A stretch of DNA of 64,000 nucleotides from Azotobacter vinelandii CA. Lineage in GTDB: Bacteria; Pseudomonadota; Gammaproteobacteria; Pseudomonadales; Pseudomonadaceae. Each line of letters opens with the position of its first letter. The first letter of the stretch is position 1. The position numbers were made by a program, and so were the translations under genes. The DNA lies in the NCBI RefSeq assembly GCF_000380335.1, contig NC_021149.1:3648501-3712500 (forward strand). The letters run 5' to 3'. Below the pieces are notes generated by a model that saw only the letters and a list, made by a program, of their open reading frames with translations, ran no database searches and was not told where the DNA came from. Below, piece by piece: positions 31,227 through 39,749 of the stretch.

Positions 31227-32429
31227 TCATGCCGTGGCCGCAGCGGGGCGCGGCGATCCGCCCGTGATGGCCTGCCGCCGACTCGCCACCAGTTCGGCCG
31301 CATCGCGCACCGGCTTGTCCTCGGTGTGGACGTAGTGCATGAACATCGCCACGGTCTTGTGCCCCGTCAGCGCCATGCCGACCTTGGTGGGCACGCCCGA
31401 ATTGGCGATGTCGGTGGTCGAGCGGTGGCGGATGCCGTGCGTACCGACGTGCGGCACGCCGGCGGCACGGAGCACGCGCTTCCAGCCACCATAGTGCTCG
31501 CCAAAGGTCAGGTGCCGGGTCGGGTCGTTGGGCGACGGCAGGACGTAGGGGCAGCCTTCCCGGCGCGGCGCCCTGGACAGCAACCGATAGGCTTCCTCGC
31601 TCATGGGCTTGGAAATGCCGCCCGTCTTGCTGTCGGGCCAGACGACACGGCGCTTTTCCAGATCAACCCAGTCCCATTCGAGCGGGCAGATTTCGGAGCG
31701 ACGGGCGGCAAACTCGAATTGCAGGCGGATCGCCAGCGGGATGACGTAGTTCTCCAGTCCCTCGGCTTCCATGTGCTCCAGGTGACGGAAGATCCGCACC
31801 AGTTCATCGTCCACGATGAGCCGGGTTTCCTTGCCGGGCGGAAACATCGGGACGTGCCGGCAAGGATTCGTGCCGTCAGGACGCAGCCCCCATACTTCGG
31901 CCAGGTTGAACATCTTGCGCAGTACGCCGAAGGTGCGGTTCGCCTCGGCCGGCTTGTGGGCCAGCTTCTTCATCAGCGCGGCCACGTCCGGGCGCTTCAC
32001 GTCCTGCACCTTCATCCGGCCCAGGATGGGAATGATGTTGCGGTCGATGACGCCCCGATAGCCGCGCTGCGTGCTGGGCTTGTTGCGCTGCTTGGAGTAG
32101 TCCTCCATGAAGGTGGTGCAATACTCCTTCATGGTCGGCGCCTTGCGGGCGGCGACCTTGGCCGCACTCGGGTCGCCGCCCCGGCGAACCTCGGCTAACC
32201 ACTCCTGCGCCATGACGCGGGCCTGCTCGACGGTCAGTTCCCCGTACTGGCCCAGGGCGGGCTTGCGGCGCTCGCCGGCGTTCGTGCGGTACTGGAGCAT
32301 GAACACCTTGCGGCCAGCCGGGGTGATCTTGCAGAGGAAGCCGGGCACCACAGTGTCCCGGAGTTCGACGGCCCGCGCCTGGGGCTTGGCGGCATCGACG
32401 GCGGACTTGGTGAGTTTGATTCTTGCCAT
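31227..32429 (-). CDS. int: Tyrosine-recombinase integrase of the ICE
   Basis: The protein has 400 residues. The N-terminal DUF4102 arm-binding domain (MARIKLTKSAVDAAKPQ, residues 1-95) is followed by a SAM-like core-binding domain (about 100-190) and the catalytic domain. The catalytic residues are R243 in FAARRSEI, H331-x-x-R334 in HGIRHRST, H357 in TGHKTV and nucleophile Y366 in MHYVHT. The enzyme integrates and excises the ICE. It is the first gene from the right end of the Tn4371-like backbone and is transcribed inward. Confidence 0.93.
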   Translation of the reverse strand: MARIKLTKSAVDAAKPQARAVELRDTVVPGFLCKITPAGRKVFMLQYRTNAGERRKPALGQYGELTVEQARVMAQEWLAEVRRGGDPSAAKVAARKAPTMKEYCTTFMEDYSKQRNKPSTQRGYRGVIDRNIIPILGRMKVQDVKRPDVAALMKKLAHKPAEANRTFGVLRKMFNLAEVWGLRPDGTNPCRHVPMFPPGKETRLIVDDELVRIFRHLEHMEAEGLENYVIPLAIRLQFEFAARRSEICPLEWDWVDLEKRRVVWPDSKTGGISKPMSEEAYRLLSRAPRREGCPYVLPSPNDPTRHLTFGEHYGGWKRVLRAAGVPHVGTHGIRHRSTTDIANSGVPTKVGMALTGHKTVAMFMHYVHTEDKPVRDAAELVASRRQAITGGSPRPAAATA

Positions 32430-32601
32430 GATGACTCCTCAGAAACCTCGGTTTCCAAGAGCCACATGGGAGCCACGCGACCGGAAGCCGGGTCAAGTTT
32501 CGGAAAGCACCGGCATATGATGGACGCGCCTAATTCCTTGATAAACCTGCTGTAGCGGGCTTAGGCGTAGTCCAGCGAAATGCCGGGCTGGAGTCATCGT
32601 C

Positions 32602-33213
32602 AAACAAAAAAAGACGGCGCATGCAGCCGAGCAGCAACGGCCGGACGTCCAGGCAGCCCGACAGGGATGGATCGAGGAGCAGTCCGGTTTCGATTGGCGC
32701 AAGCTGATCTTCGTCGACGAAACCGCCGCCTCGACGAACCTGGCCCGCCTGCGGGGCTGGGCCCCTCGCGGCGAGCGCTGCCGGGCCGCGATCCCCCACG
32801 GCCACTGGAAAACCACGACCTTTACCGCCGGCCTGCGGGTGGATGGCCTGAGCGCGCCGCTGGTGCTCGATGGCGCCATGAACGGCCCGGTCTTCCTGGC
32901 CTATGTCGGGCAGGTTCTGGTACCCGAGCTGACGCCCGGCGATATCGTGGTGATGGACAACCTGCCGGCCCACAAGGTGGTGGGGGTACGCCAGGCCATC
33001 GAAGGCGCAGGAGCCACACTGCGCTACTTGCCACCCTATAGCCCCGACCTGAACCCGATCGAGATGGCCTTCTCCAAGCTCAAGGCACTGCTGAGAAAGG
33101 CGGCGGCGCGGACCGTGCCGCAGCTGTGGCAGAGCATTGGCGAGGCGATTGCGCAGTTCTCGGCGCAGGACTGCAGGCACTACTTCGAGGCCGCCGGATA
33201 TGAATTGGGATAA
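32602..33213 (+). pseudogene. IS630-family transposase, 5'-truncated
   Basis: The frame ending at 33213 carries the DDE_3 half of an IS630 transposase. It has the first acid in [11 protein letters not shown], the second in [12 protein letters not shown] and the third in [18 protein letters not shown]. The N-terminal HTH half is missing: upstream of about 32602 the frame loses similarity and meets a stop at 32542-32544. The break lies within 200 bp of the int start and probably marks the edge of the ICE. Confidence 0.85.
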
Positions 33214-33225
33214 GGTAAAAATGCT

Positions 33226-34658
33226 CTAGCACTACAGTTGTATTTTTCTTCTCATGTGTGCTTGTTGGGCCCTGTGCTGATGTCTCCTGCGCCAGAGCGA
33301 CCAAGCCATGATGTGATCCGGTGCGATTTGCCGTTGTGCCAGTCGGGTAGCCATTCGCCGGATTTCCCGCATGGACCAGCGGATCAACCCGGATATGTCA
33401 GGGCTATCAGCCGCTGGATGGTTTTTGGGGGAGCCGGGGCGTTGGCCTGATGGCGCACCCGGGCCAACAAGGCAAAGGCCAGCATGACCAGCGAGACATG
33501 GCGATGCCAGCCATGCCAGGAGCGGGTCTCGTTGTGATCCAGGCCCAACTCGCCCTTGGCCGTTTCGAAGGCGCTCTCGATCGACCAGCGATGGCCCTCC
33601 ACCCAGGCCAGCCTCTTCAGAGAGGTTCCAGCCGGTGCCCAGGTGGTGAAATAGGCCAGTTCTCCGTCAACCAGACGGCGACGGATCAGCAGGCCCCGTG
33701 TCCAGACGCCCGTTGCGGAGGGGGCATAGTCACTGGCCTCCAGGTCCGCCAGCTCCAGATAGGCCCACTCGTGCAGGCGTGGCCCCTGAGTGCCTTCGCC
33801 TGCCGAGCAGCGCCTCCAGGCCGAAGATGGTAACGCCCGAGCCGCCTGTTCGGCCGTGCCGGAGAGCCAGGGCCGGTCAATCCAGGCCTTGACCGCATGG
33901 GTGCCCTTGACACCCAACACGTAGCCCTTCCCGGCACGTCGCAGGGCGGTCTCGAGATGACCCACTCCATAGACGCTGTCGGCGGCCACCCAGGCGAACG
34001 GCGTATTCGCTGCGATGGCCCGCTCGATCATGTCCTGAGCCAGCCGGGGTTTGGTCGAGAATCCGATGCCCTTCGGCACATGGGCGGCTGCCAGGCGTTC
34101 GGGGTCTGCCGTCCAGTCCCTGGGGAGATACAGCGCTCGGTCGATGAAGGCCTGTCCGTGGCGCGAGACATAAGCGGCAAAGACACCGATCTGGCAATTG
34201 GTGATCTTGCCGGCCGAGCCGGTGTACTGGCGAGCAACGCCACAAGAGGTATGGCCTTGCTTGAGAAAGCCCGTCTCGTCCAGAACCAGAACAGCTTCGT
34301 CGTCGGCCAATTGCTCGAGCACATAGTCGCGAACCAGATCGCGCAAGGCATCGGCCGCCCAGCGGCCGCGCCCCAGAATGGCCTGTTGTCGCCAGGGGCC
34401 GGGATCGCCCGCCGCCTCGGCACGCATCCAACCGGTCTTGCGTGGCTCGGCACCCAACAGGCCATCCAGAAACAAGGCTGCAGAAGCGGCTACGCGCTCC
34501 TGAGTGAACAGGGGTCTGATGCGCTGCTTGACGTCCCGCAGCGACGAGACCCATAGCTCCAGAGTGGTTTCGATGGAAGCGTGAGTCATCTGAAATCTCC
34601 TCGCCAGAAGGAAGATCATCAGGACAGATAAGCTGCAAAAACGCAACTGTAGTGCTAA
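33226..34658 (-). mobile_element. IS701-like insertion sequence, complete
   Basis: Outermost inverted repeats TAGCACTACAGTTG (33227-33240) and its exact complement (34644-34657) bound about 1.43 kb. The outer tetranucleotides are CTAG on the left and CTAA on the right. Both fit the YTAR target of IS701-like elements but they differ, so the flanks are not a single duplication. Confidence 0.85.
33384..34589 (-). CDS. IS701-like (DDE_5) transposase
   Basis: The protein has 401 residues from the ATG at 34589 (MTHASIETTLELW). DDE signatures are visible: AVLVLDETGFLKQGHTSCGVARQY carries the first Asp, AWVAADSVYGVGHLETALRRAGKGYVLGV the second, and WSIESAFETAKGELGLDH the Glu. The gene fills the element, reading away from its right end. 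It appears intact and could be active. Confidence 0.9.
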   Translation of the reverse strand: MTHASIETTLELWVSSLRDVKQRIRPLFTQERVAASAALFLDGLLGAEPRKTGWMRAEAAGDPGPWRQQAILGRGRWAADALRDLVRDYVLEQLADDEAVLVLDETGFLKQGHTSCGVARQYTGSAGKITNCQIGVFAAYVSRHGQAFIDRALYLPRDWTADPERLAAAHVPKGIGFSTKPRLAQDMIERAIAANTPFAWVAADSVYGVGHLETALRRAGKGYVLGVKGTHAVKAWIDRPWLSGTAEQAARALPSSAWRRCSAGEGTQGPRLHEWAYLELADLEASDYAPSATGVWTRGLLIRRRLVDGELAYFTTWAPAGTSLKRLAWVEGHRWSIESAFETAKGELGLDHNETRSWHGWHRHVSLVMLAFALLARVRHQANAPAPPKTIQRLIALTYPG

Positions 34659-34686
34659 GGCGTCGGCAGCGCATTCCAGCGGTGCC

Positions 34687-36105
34687 CTAAATAGCGCCGG
34701 AAAGCTGACTAACGGTGCTGCCAGCCAGTGCCCCATAGCTACGAATACACTGCGCGAACAACGGCTCCCCGACATAGGCAACATTCAATCTGGTCCAAGG
34801 TGTTGGTGCTTTCTGATCGGTCTTGAAGATCGCGCCAGGGGCCAACGTGAGCCCTTGGGCTTGAACTTCCTGGGTGAACAGAGACGAGTCCCAGACTCCC
34901 GGGAATCGGGCCCATAGGTAAAGGCTCTGCTCCGGACGGCAGAACACCTCGACACCCAGCTCATCCAGCACGTTCAGCCCGTGCAGGGTCGCTTCGCGCA
35001 CCCTGTCCTGCAGCCGCGTCAGATGGCGCAGGAAGTGTCCCTCACTAAGGATCACATCTACCGTTCGCTCGCACAGTTCGGAACTGCTGGTGTGCAGCAG
35101 CATCTTCAGGTCAGCCAACTCGTCGATCATCTCTTTGCTGCCCGCGATGTAGCCAACACGCAATGCCGCGGACACGGACTTGGAGAAGCTACCGATGTAC
35201 AGCGAGCGGCGTAGTTGATCTAGGGCGGACACCTTGAGGGACGAACTGGGTTTGAAGTCCGCCAGAGCGTCGTCCTCCACCAGGATCAGGTCATGCCGCT
35301 CGGCCAGCTGCAGGAGCTGGTGGGCCTTTGCCGGTGAGATATCGGAGCCGGTCGGGTTGTGTCCGATGGACTGGATAAAGAACAATCGCGGCCGTTCCGT
35401 GCGCAGCAGCGCCTCCAGGGCCACCATGTCCGGCCCGTCCGGCAGGCGTGGCACGCTGAGCATGCGCGCGCCCTGCAGCTGGAGCTTTCCGAACAGCGGA
35501 TAGTAGCCGGGATTCTCCACCAGTACCGAGTCACCTGGGGCGACGAAGCGGCGGATGATCAGGTCCAGAGCATGGTTGGCGCCGTGGGTGGTGACGATCT
35601 GCCTCGGCGTCGTGCTGATGGCGTAGCTGGCCAGCTTGCGTACCAGACTCTGCCGCAGGGCCGGATTACCCAAGCGATTGCCGTAGCGGAACAGTGACCC
35701 CGCCCCGCTGCGCATCACCTGCTTGGTGAACCTATCCAGGCGCATGTCCTGCAGCCAGGAAACCGGAGGAAAGCCTTCCCCCAGGGGCGCCTGGCCCGGT
35801 TCGCGAACGAACTGCTGACGCATCATCCAGATGGTGTCCATGGCCCGGGCATAAGGCAGCGCCTCATCCGGCTCCGCCGTGTTTACGGGCGCAGCCCGAA
35901 CGAAGAACCCCTGTCCGTGCCTGGCCTCCACCAGGCCTTTGGACGCCAGCAGTTCATAGGCGGTGATCACGGTGTTCTTCGAATGCCCGTGCAGGCGCAT
36001 GTATTCGCGTAGGGATGGCAGGCGATCGCCGACCTTCAGTACGCCTTCGTGTATCTGCCGTTCCACCGAGTCGGCCACCTGTTGCGCCAGGGTTATGCGG
36101 GGCAT
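34687..36105 (-). CDS. MocR/GntR-type regulator with aminotransferase-like domain
   Basis: The protein has 472 residues from the ATG at 36105, preceded by GAGGAG. The N-terminal GntR winged HTH (QVADSVERQIHEGVLKVGDRLPSLREYMRLHGHSKNTVITAYELLASKGLVEARHGQGFFV) is joined to a fold-type I aminotransferase domain. That domain has the PLP lysine in YIGSFSKSVSAALRVGY and the VENPGYYPLFGKLQLQGARM strand. MocR regulators control amino-acid, GABA, taurine or vitamin B6 genes and bind PLP without full transamination. No target remains nearby: an IS427-type element sits 44 bp upstream of the start and an IS701-like element 29 bp past the stop. Confidence 0.9.
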   Translation of the reverse strand: MPRITLAQQVADSVERQIHEGVLKVGDRLPSLREYMRLHGHSKNTVITAYELLASKGLVEARHGQGFFVRAAPVNTAEPDEALPYARAMDTIWMMRQQFVREPGQAPLGEGFPPVSWLQDMRLDRFTKQVMRSGAGSLFRYGNRLGNPALRQSLVRKLASYAISTTPRQIVTTHGANHALDLIIRRFVAPGDSVLVENPGYYPLFGKLQLQGARMLSVPRLPDGPDMVALEALLRTERPRLFFIQSIGHNPTGSDISPAKAHQLLQLAERHDLILVEDDALADFKPSSSLKVSALDQLRRSLYIGSFSKSVSAALRVGYIAGSKEMIDELADLKMLLHTSSSELCERTVDVILSEGHFLRHLTRLQDRVREATLHGLNVLDELGVEVFCRPEQSLYLWARFPGVWDSSLFTQEVQAQGLTLAPGAIFKTDQKAPTPWTRLNVAYVGEPLFAQCIRSYGALAGSTVSQLSGAI

Positions 36106-36148
36106 CTGAAGCTCCTCAACTGTCATTGGTACAGTGTGGGTACTGTTA

Positions 36149-36975
36149 GGGCCTGTTAACACTACCGTAGGGCCTCAGCGATAAGAGCCACAGTGACGAA
36201 GGCGGCGTACATGAGGTCAAGCTTGTCGTAGCGCGTGAACACGCGGCGCCAGGCCTTGAGTCGTCGAAACAGCCGCTCGATACCGTTGCGTCGGCGATAG
36301 AGCGGTTTGTCATACTCCCACGGCTGGCGCCGCCGGGGGTTGGGTGGCACCACCGGCACGAAACCCAGGCCGCAAGCCAGCTCGCGCGTGGCATTGTCTT
36401 GGTATGCACTGTCCATCAACAGAGCCACGAGCCCGTGGTGAGGTCCCAACGCCTGAATCAAGCGCCTGCCTTCGGGGGCATCGCCAGCCTGCCCCGCCGT
36501 CAGGCTCCAGGTCACGACATTGCGATCATCCGCGGCAACCAGATGCAGTTTGGTGCTCCAGCCGCCGCGGCTGCGACCGAGGGCTTGAGGACCGTTTTTT
36601 TTCGCGCGCCCGTACCATCCGGATGCACCTTCACGATACTGGAGTCGAGGCTGATGGCCTCGATGCGTATCTGCATAAGTCGCTGGCGCTGCAACTGTTC
36701 GAAAACACGATCGAGCACGCCGGCTTTGCTCCAGCGCATCATGCGGGTGTAGACGGTGTGCCAGTTGCCATAGCGTTCGGGCAGCGCGCGCCATTTGCAG
36801 CCGTTGGCTGCCACATACAGGATGGCGTTGAGTACTTGCAGGTTGCCCAGGCGTACATTGCCGCGTTGGCGCGGCAACAAGCCTTCGATTTGTTTGAATT
36901 GCTCGGCGGTCAGTTGCATGGCACTCGGTCTCAACACTGTTTTGCTGCATTCTAGTAAATAGAGTTAACAGACCC
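36149..36975 (-). mobile_element. IS5-family (IS427 group) insertion sequence
   Basis: Terminal repeats GGGCCTGTTAAC (36149-36160) and GTTAACAGACCC (36964-36975) match at 11 of 12 positions. TA flanks both ends (36147-36148, 36976-36977), consistent with the 2-bp duplication of IS427-type elements. Size is about 0.83 kb. Confidence 0.85.
36162..36919 (-). CDS. IS427-type transposase, read through an A8 frameshift
   Basis: Two overlapping frames encode the protein. OrfA starts at 36919 (MQLTAEQFKQIEGLLPRQRG) and carries the first Asp in ISLDSSIVKVHPDG. The second frame, ending at 36162, carries LLMDSAYQDNATRELA and RRRNGIERLFRRLKAWRR with the later acids. They join at a run of eight T on the plus strand (36595-36602, A8 in the message). 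This is the usual programmed-frameshift arrangement of the group, so the element may be functional. Confidence 0.87.
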
Positions 36976-37073
36976 TAGGCGATGCTCAAGCAGATGAGTA
37001 CCTGAGTTTCGACATAATAGGTTGTGGGAAGGGGCCGGGTGGTTGTCCGGCCCTCGAAGTTATAGTGATTTAG

Positions 37074-37352
37074 CACTACAGTTGCCTATCTGTAGTTTAT
37101 CTGTCCTGATGATCTTCCTTCTGGCAAGGGAGATCTCAGATGACTCATGCTTCCATCGAAACCACTCTGGAGCTATGGGCCTTGTCGCTGCGGGACGTCA
37201 AGCAGCGCATCAGGCCCTTGTTCACGCCAGAGCGCGTGGCCGCTTCTGCAGCCTTGTTCCTGGATGGCTTGTCGGGTGCCGAGCGACACAAGACCGGCTG
37301 GATGCGCGCCGAGGCAGCGGGTGATCCCGGCCCCTGGCGACACAGGCCATTC
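37074..37352 (+). mobile_element. IS701-like remnant, inverted relative to the first copy
   Basis: The left 280 bp of a second, diverged copy begins with CACTACAGTTG after a TTAG tetranucleotide (37070-37073). Its transposase start at 37140 reads MTHASIETTLELWALSL and is about nine-tenths identical by eye to the first copy. A one-base loss near 37341 shifts the frame and similarity stops near 37352. It faces the complete copy, enclosing the MocR gene and the IS427-type element. Confidence 0.8.
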
Positions 37353-37395
37353 TAGAGGCCGTTATTAACCACTGCTTTAGTTATCGTTTGCAGTC

Positions 37396-37458
37396 ATGCA
37401 GACGACAACCCGAAAACCCTACCCAACCGATGTCAGCGTGGACATTCCGAAGGGGTGA
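37396..37458 (+). pseudogene. First codons of an IS5-type transposase
   Basis: ATG CAG ACG ACA opens MQTTTRKPYPTDVS, the start of a common IS5-family transposase (usually continuing DEEWAFV). Similarity ends after DVS and a stop follows within seven codons. It marks another recombination scar. Confidence 0.55.
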
Positions 37459-37473
37459 TTCCAGTGGAATCAC
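37455..37473. terminator. Hairpin at the end of vapC
   Basis: GTGATTCCA (37455-37463), G, and the exact complement TGGAATCAC (37465-37473) form a 9-bp stem over the vapC stop codon. It may terminate the vapBC transcript, though no T-tract follows. Confidence 0.45.
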
Positions 37474-37880
37474 TCGGCTTGAGCTTCCAGCCAGTTTTCG
37501 ATCGATACACCCGGATACTTTTTGAAATCCCTCACATTGTTGGTGACCAGGATGACATTCAGGGCCACCGCATGCGCAGCGATCAACTTGTCGAGATGAT
37601 CCTTCTTGCTGTCGCGCGTCGCCAACCTGATTGGGCCATAAGCCATTCCGGCAGCGGCATCGAACGGTGCGACAGGAATGTCTTCGATAAGACTGGCCAA
37701 GTTGATGCGCTCCCGCTCCGGATTGGCCGATGTGGCCACGCCATAATCCAACTCGGCATACGTGATGGCCGATATCACCACGTCACCGACATAGCATTGC
37801 GCGAAACGTCGAACGACCTCCTCCGGCTGATTTTTCATCAAGTAGATACACATATTGGTGTCGAGCATGTAGCGCGGCAT
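37470..37880 (-). CDS. vapC: VapC PIN-domain toxin
   Basis: The protein has 136 residues. PIN-domain acids are in place: D7 (YMLDTNMCIYLMKN), E43 (ITYAELDYG), D97 (HLDKLIAAHAVAL) and D118 (NNVRDF). VapC toxins are Mg-dependent RNases, many cutting initiator tRNA. Its ATG shares one base with the vapB stop (TAATG), so the two are translationally coupled. The module lies between IS debris and the second conjugation cluster and may stabilise that element. Confidence 0.93.
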   Translation of the reverse strand: MPRYMLDTNMCIYLMKNQPEEVVRRFAQCYVGDVVISAITYAELDYGVATSANPERERINLASLIEDIPVAPFDAAAGMAYGPIRLATRDSKKDHLDKLIAAHAVALNVILVTNNVRDFKKYPGVSIENWLEAQAE

Positions 37881-38116
37881 TACAGGGCATCCCGCTCCGT
37901 TTGCTCGTGATCCCCTCTATCTGCAGCCATGACGTCCGAGGAGAATTGAGCGAACTTCTTCAGCACGCCGGCAAGTGATCGACGCGCTGGACGAATACGG
38001 ATTTCATCGCCCTCGCGCTCGATCTCCAGTTCCATGTCTGTGCGTTCGTAGGCCAGATCGGCAGGAATGCGGACGGCTTGCGAGTTGCCGTTTTTGAAGA
38101 CCCTCGTTGTGTACAT
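37880..38116 (-). CDS. vapB: VapB antitoxin (AbrB/SpoVT type)
   Basis: The protein has 78 residues. MYTTRVFKNGNSQAVRIPADLAYERTDMELEIEREGDEIRIRP is the swapped-hairpin AbrB DNA-binding domain; the acidic-hydrophobic C-terminus would wrap the toxin. TGTAC motifs recur around the start and up to 38155, plausible operator half-sites for autoregulation with VapC. Confidence 0.92.
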   Translation of the reverse strand: MYTTRVFKNGNSQAVRIPADLAYERTDMELEIEREGDEIRIRPARRSLAGVLKKFAQFSSDVMAADRGDHEQTERDAL

Positions 38117-38388
38117 GGCAAGCTCCGGTTGCAGGTGTACGAAGGATGTACATTAGGCCAGGACAAGCAGAAAGTAAACACATGGATGTACGCAGTCCAT
38201 TTATGACGCAAGCCTAGCCATGGACCATCATGGATAGTTTGAGCCGATCGGCTACCTGCTGTTTTTCAAGCGTGCACGGCCGGCCTGACGGCCCGAAAAA
38301 AATCCGCGCAGGCCCAGTACGCATTTCTTGCTGCGGGCTGTCGACCGGTGCCGGCAAGCTGGCATGAACGACTTGCCAGAGCCCAGCC

Positions 38389-38745
38389 GTGAATCGCTAT
38401 CCGCTCCTCCTTGCCTCTCCCTGTCGACTGGCCCGCCACGGCCTGCTCGCCATCGCCGGCTGCGTGCTGGTCGCACCCCAGGCGAACGCCGCGAGTGCGT
38501 CCGAGCAGGCCCACATCGAGGTCATGATCCGCCAGTTGAATGCCCTGGAGGAGTCGGCCAGGCGCAGCGCCCGGATCGCCGACGAGCCAGGCCAGCGCTA
38601 CTTCTTCGACTACCGGCGCCTGGCCACCGACATCCAGCGTATCCGCCAGGGCCTCCAGGACTATCTCACCCCCAGCCGTGCCCAGCCCAGGGACCCGGCC
38701 GATCTCTCGGGCAGCTACACGCTCAACGGAGGCCGGATGCCATGA
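38389..38745 (+). CDS. RAQPRD-family ICE protein (TIGR01690)
   Basis: The protein has 118 residues from a GTG at 38389. A signal peptide (to about APQANA, residue 34) precedes a helical periplasmic part that ends with the defining motif SRAQPRDPADLSGSYT. It belongs to the SPI-7/PAGI-2-type conjugation cluster, where this small exported protein precedes TIGR03758. Exact role in the pilus apparatus is unknown. It overlaps the next gene by 4 bp. The genes that normally precede it, including the coupling protein, are missing here. Confidence 0.9.
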   Translation: MNRYPLLLASPCRLARHGLLAIAGCVLVAPQANAASASEQAHIEVMIRQLNALEESARRSARIADEPGQRYFFDYRRLATDIQRIRQGLQDYLTPSRAQPRDPADLSGSYTLNGGRMP

Positions 38746-38981
38746 GCATGAGTTCCGCCCAATCCACGGCCTTCCAGGCCGCCAGCGGCTTCACCTCCAG
38801 CGCGACCACCACCCTGTTCGTGGGTTTCGCCCTCACCCTCGCCTACCTGTGGGCCGGCTGGGCCATCTACAGCGCCTACAAGGGCTGGGCGACCAAGAAC
38901 CTCGACCGGAACATCGCAGCGGCATCGGCCATCCGGGCCGTGGTGCTCTGCATGATCCTGACCGCCTTCGTCCTCAGTTGA
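38742..38981 (+). CDS. TIGR03758-family ICE membrane protein
   Basis: The protein has 79 residues. Two transmembrane helices (about 23-43, LFVGFALTLAYLWAGWAIYSA, and 60-78, AIRAVVLCMILTAFVLS) flank a short basic loop. Size, position and sequence fit TIGR03758. It is probably a TraA/TrbC-like or VirB3-like inner-membrane component of the G-type T4SS; the family has no proven role. Confidence 0.87.
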   Translation: MSMSSAQSTAFQAASGFTSSATTTLFVGFALTLAYLWAGWAIYSAYKGWATKNLDRNIAAASAIRAVVLCMILTAFVLS

Positions 38982-38999
38982 CCCAACCGGAGCATCGTC

Positions 39000-39344
39000 A
39001 TGCCCAAGAAAACGAAAACCCTTCGCCACATCGCTATCGCGGTTGCCCTGGCTGTTCCCCAGTTGACGTTCGCGGCCCTGCCACAAGCCCAGGCCCCGTC
39101 TCGCGGCGAAGGGACGAACATCATCCAGACGCTGCAGAACTACGGCTACGACGGGGCGATGCTGCTTGCGCTGCTGTTGCTCGCGGCCATGTTCCTGGGC
39201 GTCGCGGCCCATGCCTACGGGGTCTACCACGAGATCCACGAAGGCAAGAAGAAGTGGCGCGACCTCGGCGCGACCGCGGCCGTCGGCGTCTGCATCATCG
39301 GGGTCGGCATCTTCCTGGCAACCCGGGCCACCAACATTCTCTGA
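39000..39344 (+). CDS. TIGR03745-family ICE membrane protein
   Basis: The protein has 114 residues. A cleavable signal peptide (ending near LTFAALP) is followed by GTNIIQTLQNYGYDGAMLLALLLLAAMFLGVAAHAYGVYHEIHEGKKKWRDLG and a second helix (AAVGVCIIGVGIFLATRATNIL). This two-helix, pilin-like architecture matches TIGR03745 (DUF2976), thought to be the pilin-type subunit of SPI-7/PAGI-2-type T4SS. It lies 18 bp after TIGR03758. Confidence 0.9.
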   Translation: MPKKTKTLRHIAIAVALAVPQLTFAALPQAQAPSRGEGTNIIQTLQNYGYDGAMLLALLLLAAMFLGVAAHAYGVYHEIHEGKKKWRDLGATAAVGVCIIGVGIFLATRATNIL

Positions 39345-39356
39345 TGGGACACGGAC

Positions 39357-39749
39357 ATGGTCGAAGAGCATGACAGCCTGCTCGCGGACGGGACGCTACG
39401 CTTCCTGCCGATCCGTCTGAACAACCAACCCGTGGTGATCGGTGGGCTCACCGCCGACGAGATGTGGGCCACCCTCGTCGCCAGCGCGGGTGCCGGGCTC
39501 GCCCTCGGCGTGCCGGTGGCGATCCTCGCCGGCAACCTGGCCCTGGTCCTGGCCGGCGGGCTGCTGGGCGGCGTCTTCGGCCTGGCGGTGGCCAGCCGCA
39601 TCCTGCGCCGGATGAAGCGCGGCCGGCCGGACACCTGGTTCTACCGGCAGGTCCAGCTCACCCTCGCCCAGCGCCTGCCCGCCCTGAACAGCCACCGGCT
39701 CATCGTGCGCTCCGGCGCCTGGAGCTGTCGTCGCACGGAGCGCACATGA
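39357..39749 (+). CDS. TIGR03750-family ICE protein (DUF3487)
   Basis: The protein has 130 residues. A soluble N-terminus (LLADGTLRFLPIRLNNQPVVIGGLTADEMW) is followed by two close hydrophobic segments (43-85) and RRMKRGRPDTWFYRQVQLTLAQRLP. This is the TIGR03750 pattern, topologically like TraL/VirB3. It overlaps the next start as ATGA. Confidence 0.9.
   Translation: MVEEHDSLLADGTLRFLPIRLNNQPVVIGGLTADEMWATLVASAGAGLALGVPVAILAGNLALVLAGGLLGGVFGLAVASRILRRMKRGRPDTWFYRQVQLTLAQRLPALNSHRLIVRSGAWSCRRTERT

Noticed and set aside
32430..32600. Search for a tRNA gene or att direct repeat at the right end of the Tn4371-like ICE
   Set aside because: No tRNA-like cloverleaf and no repeat matching another site in the window could be recognised, so no att site is called.
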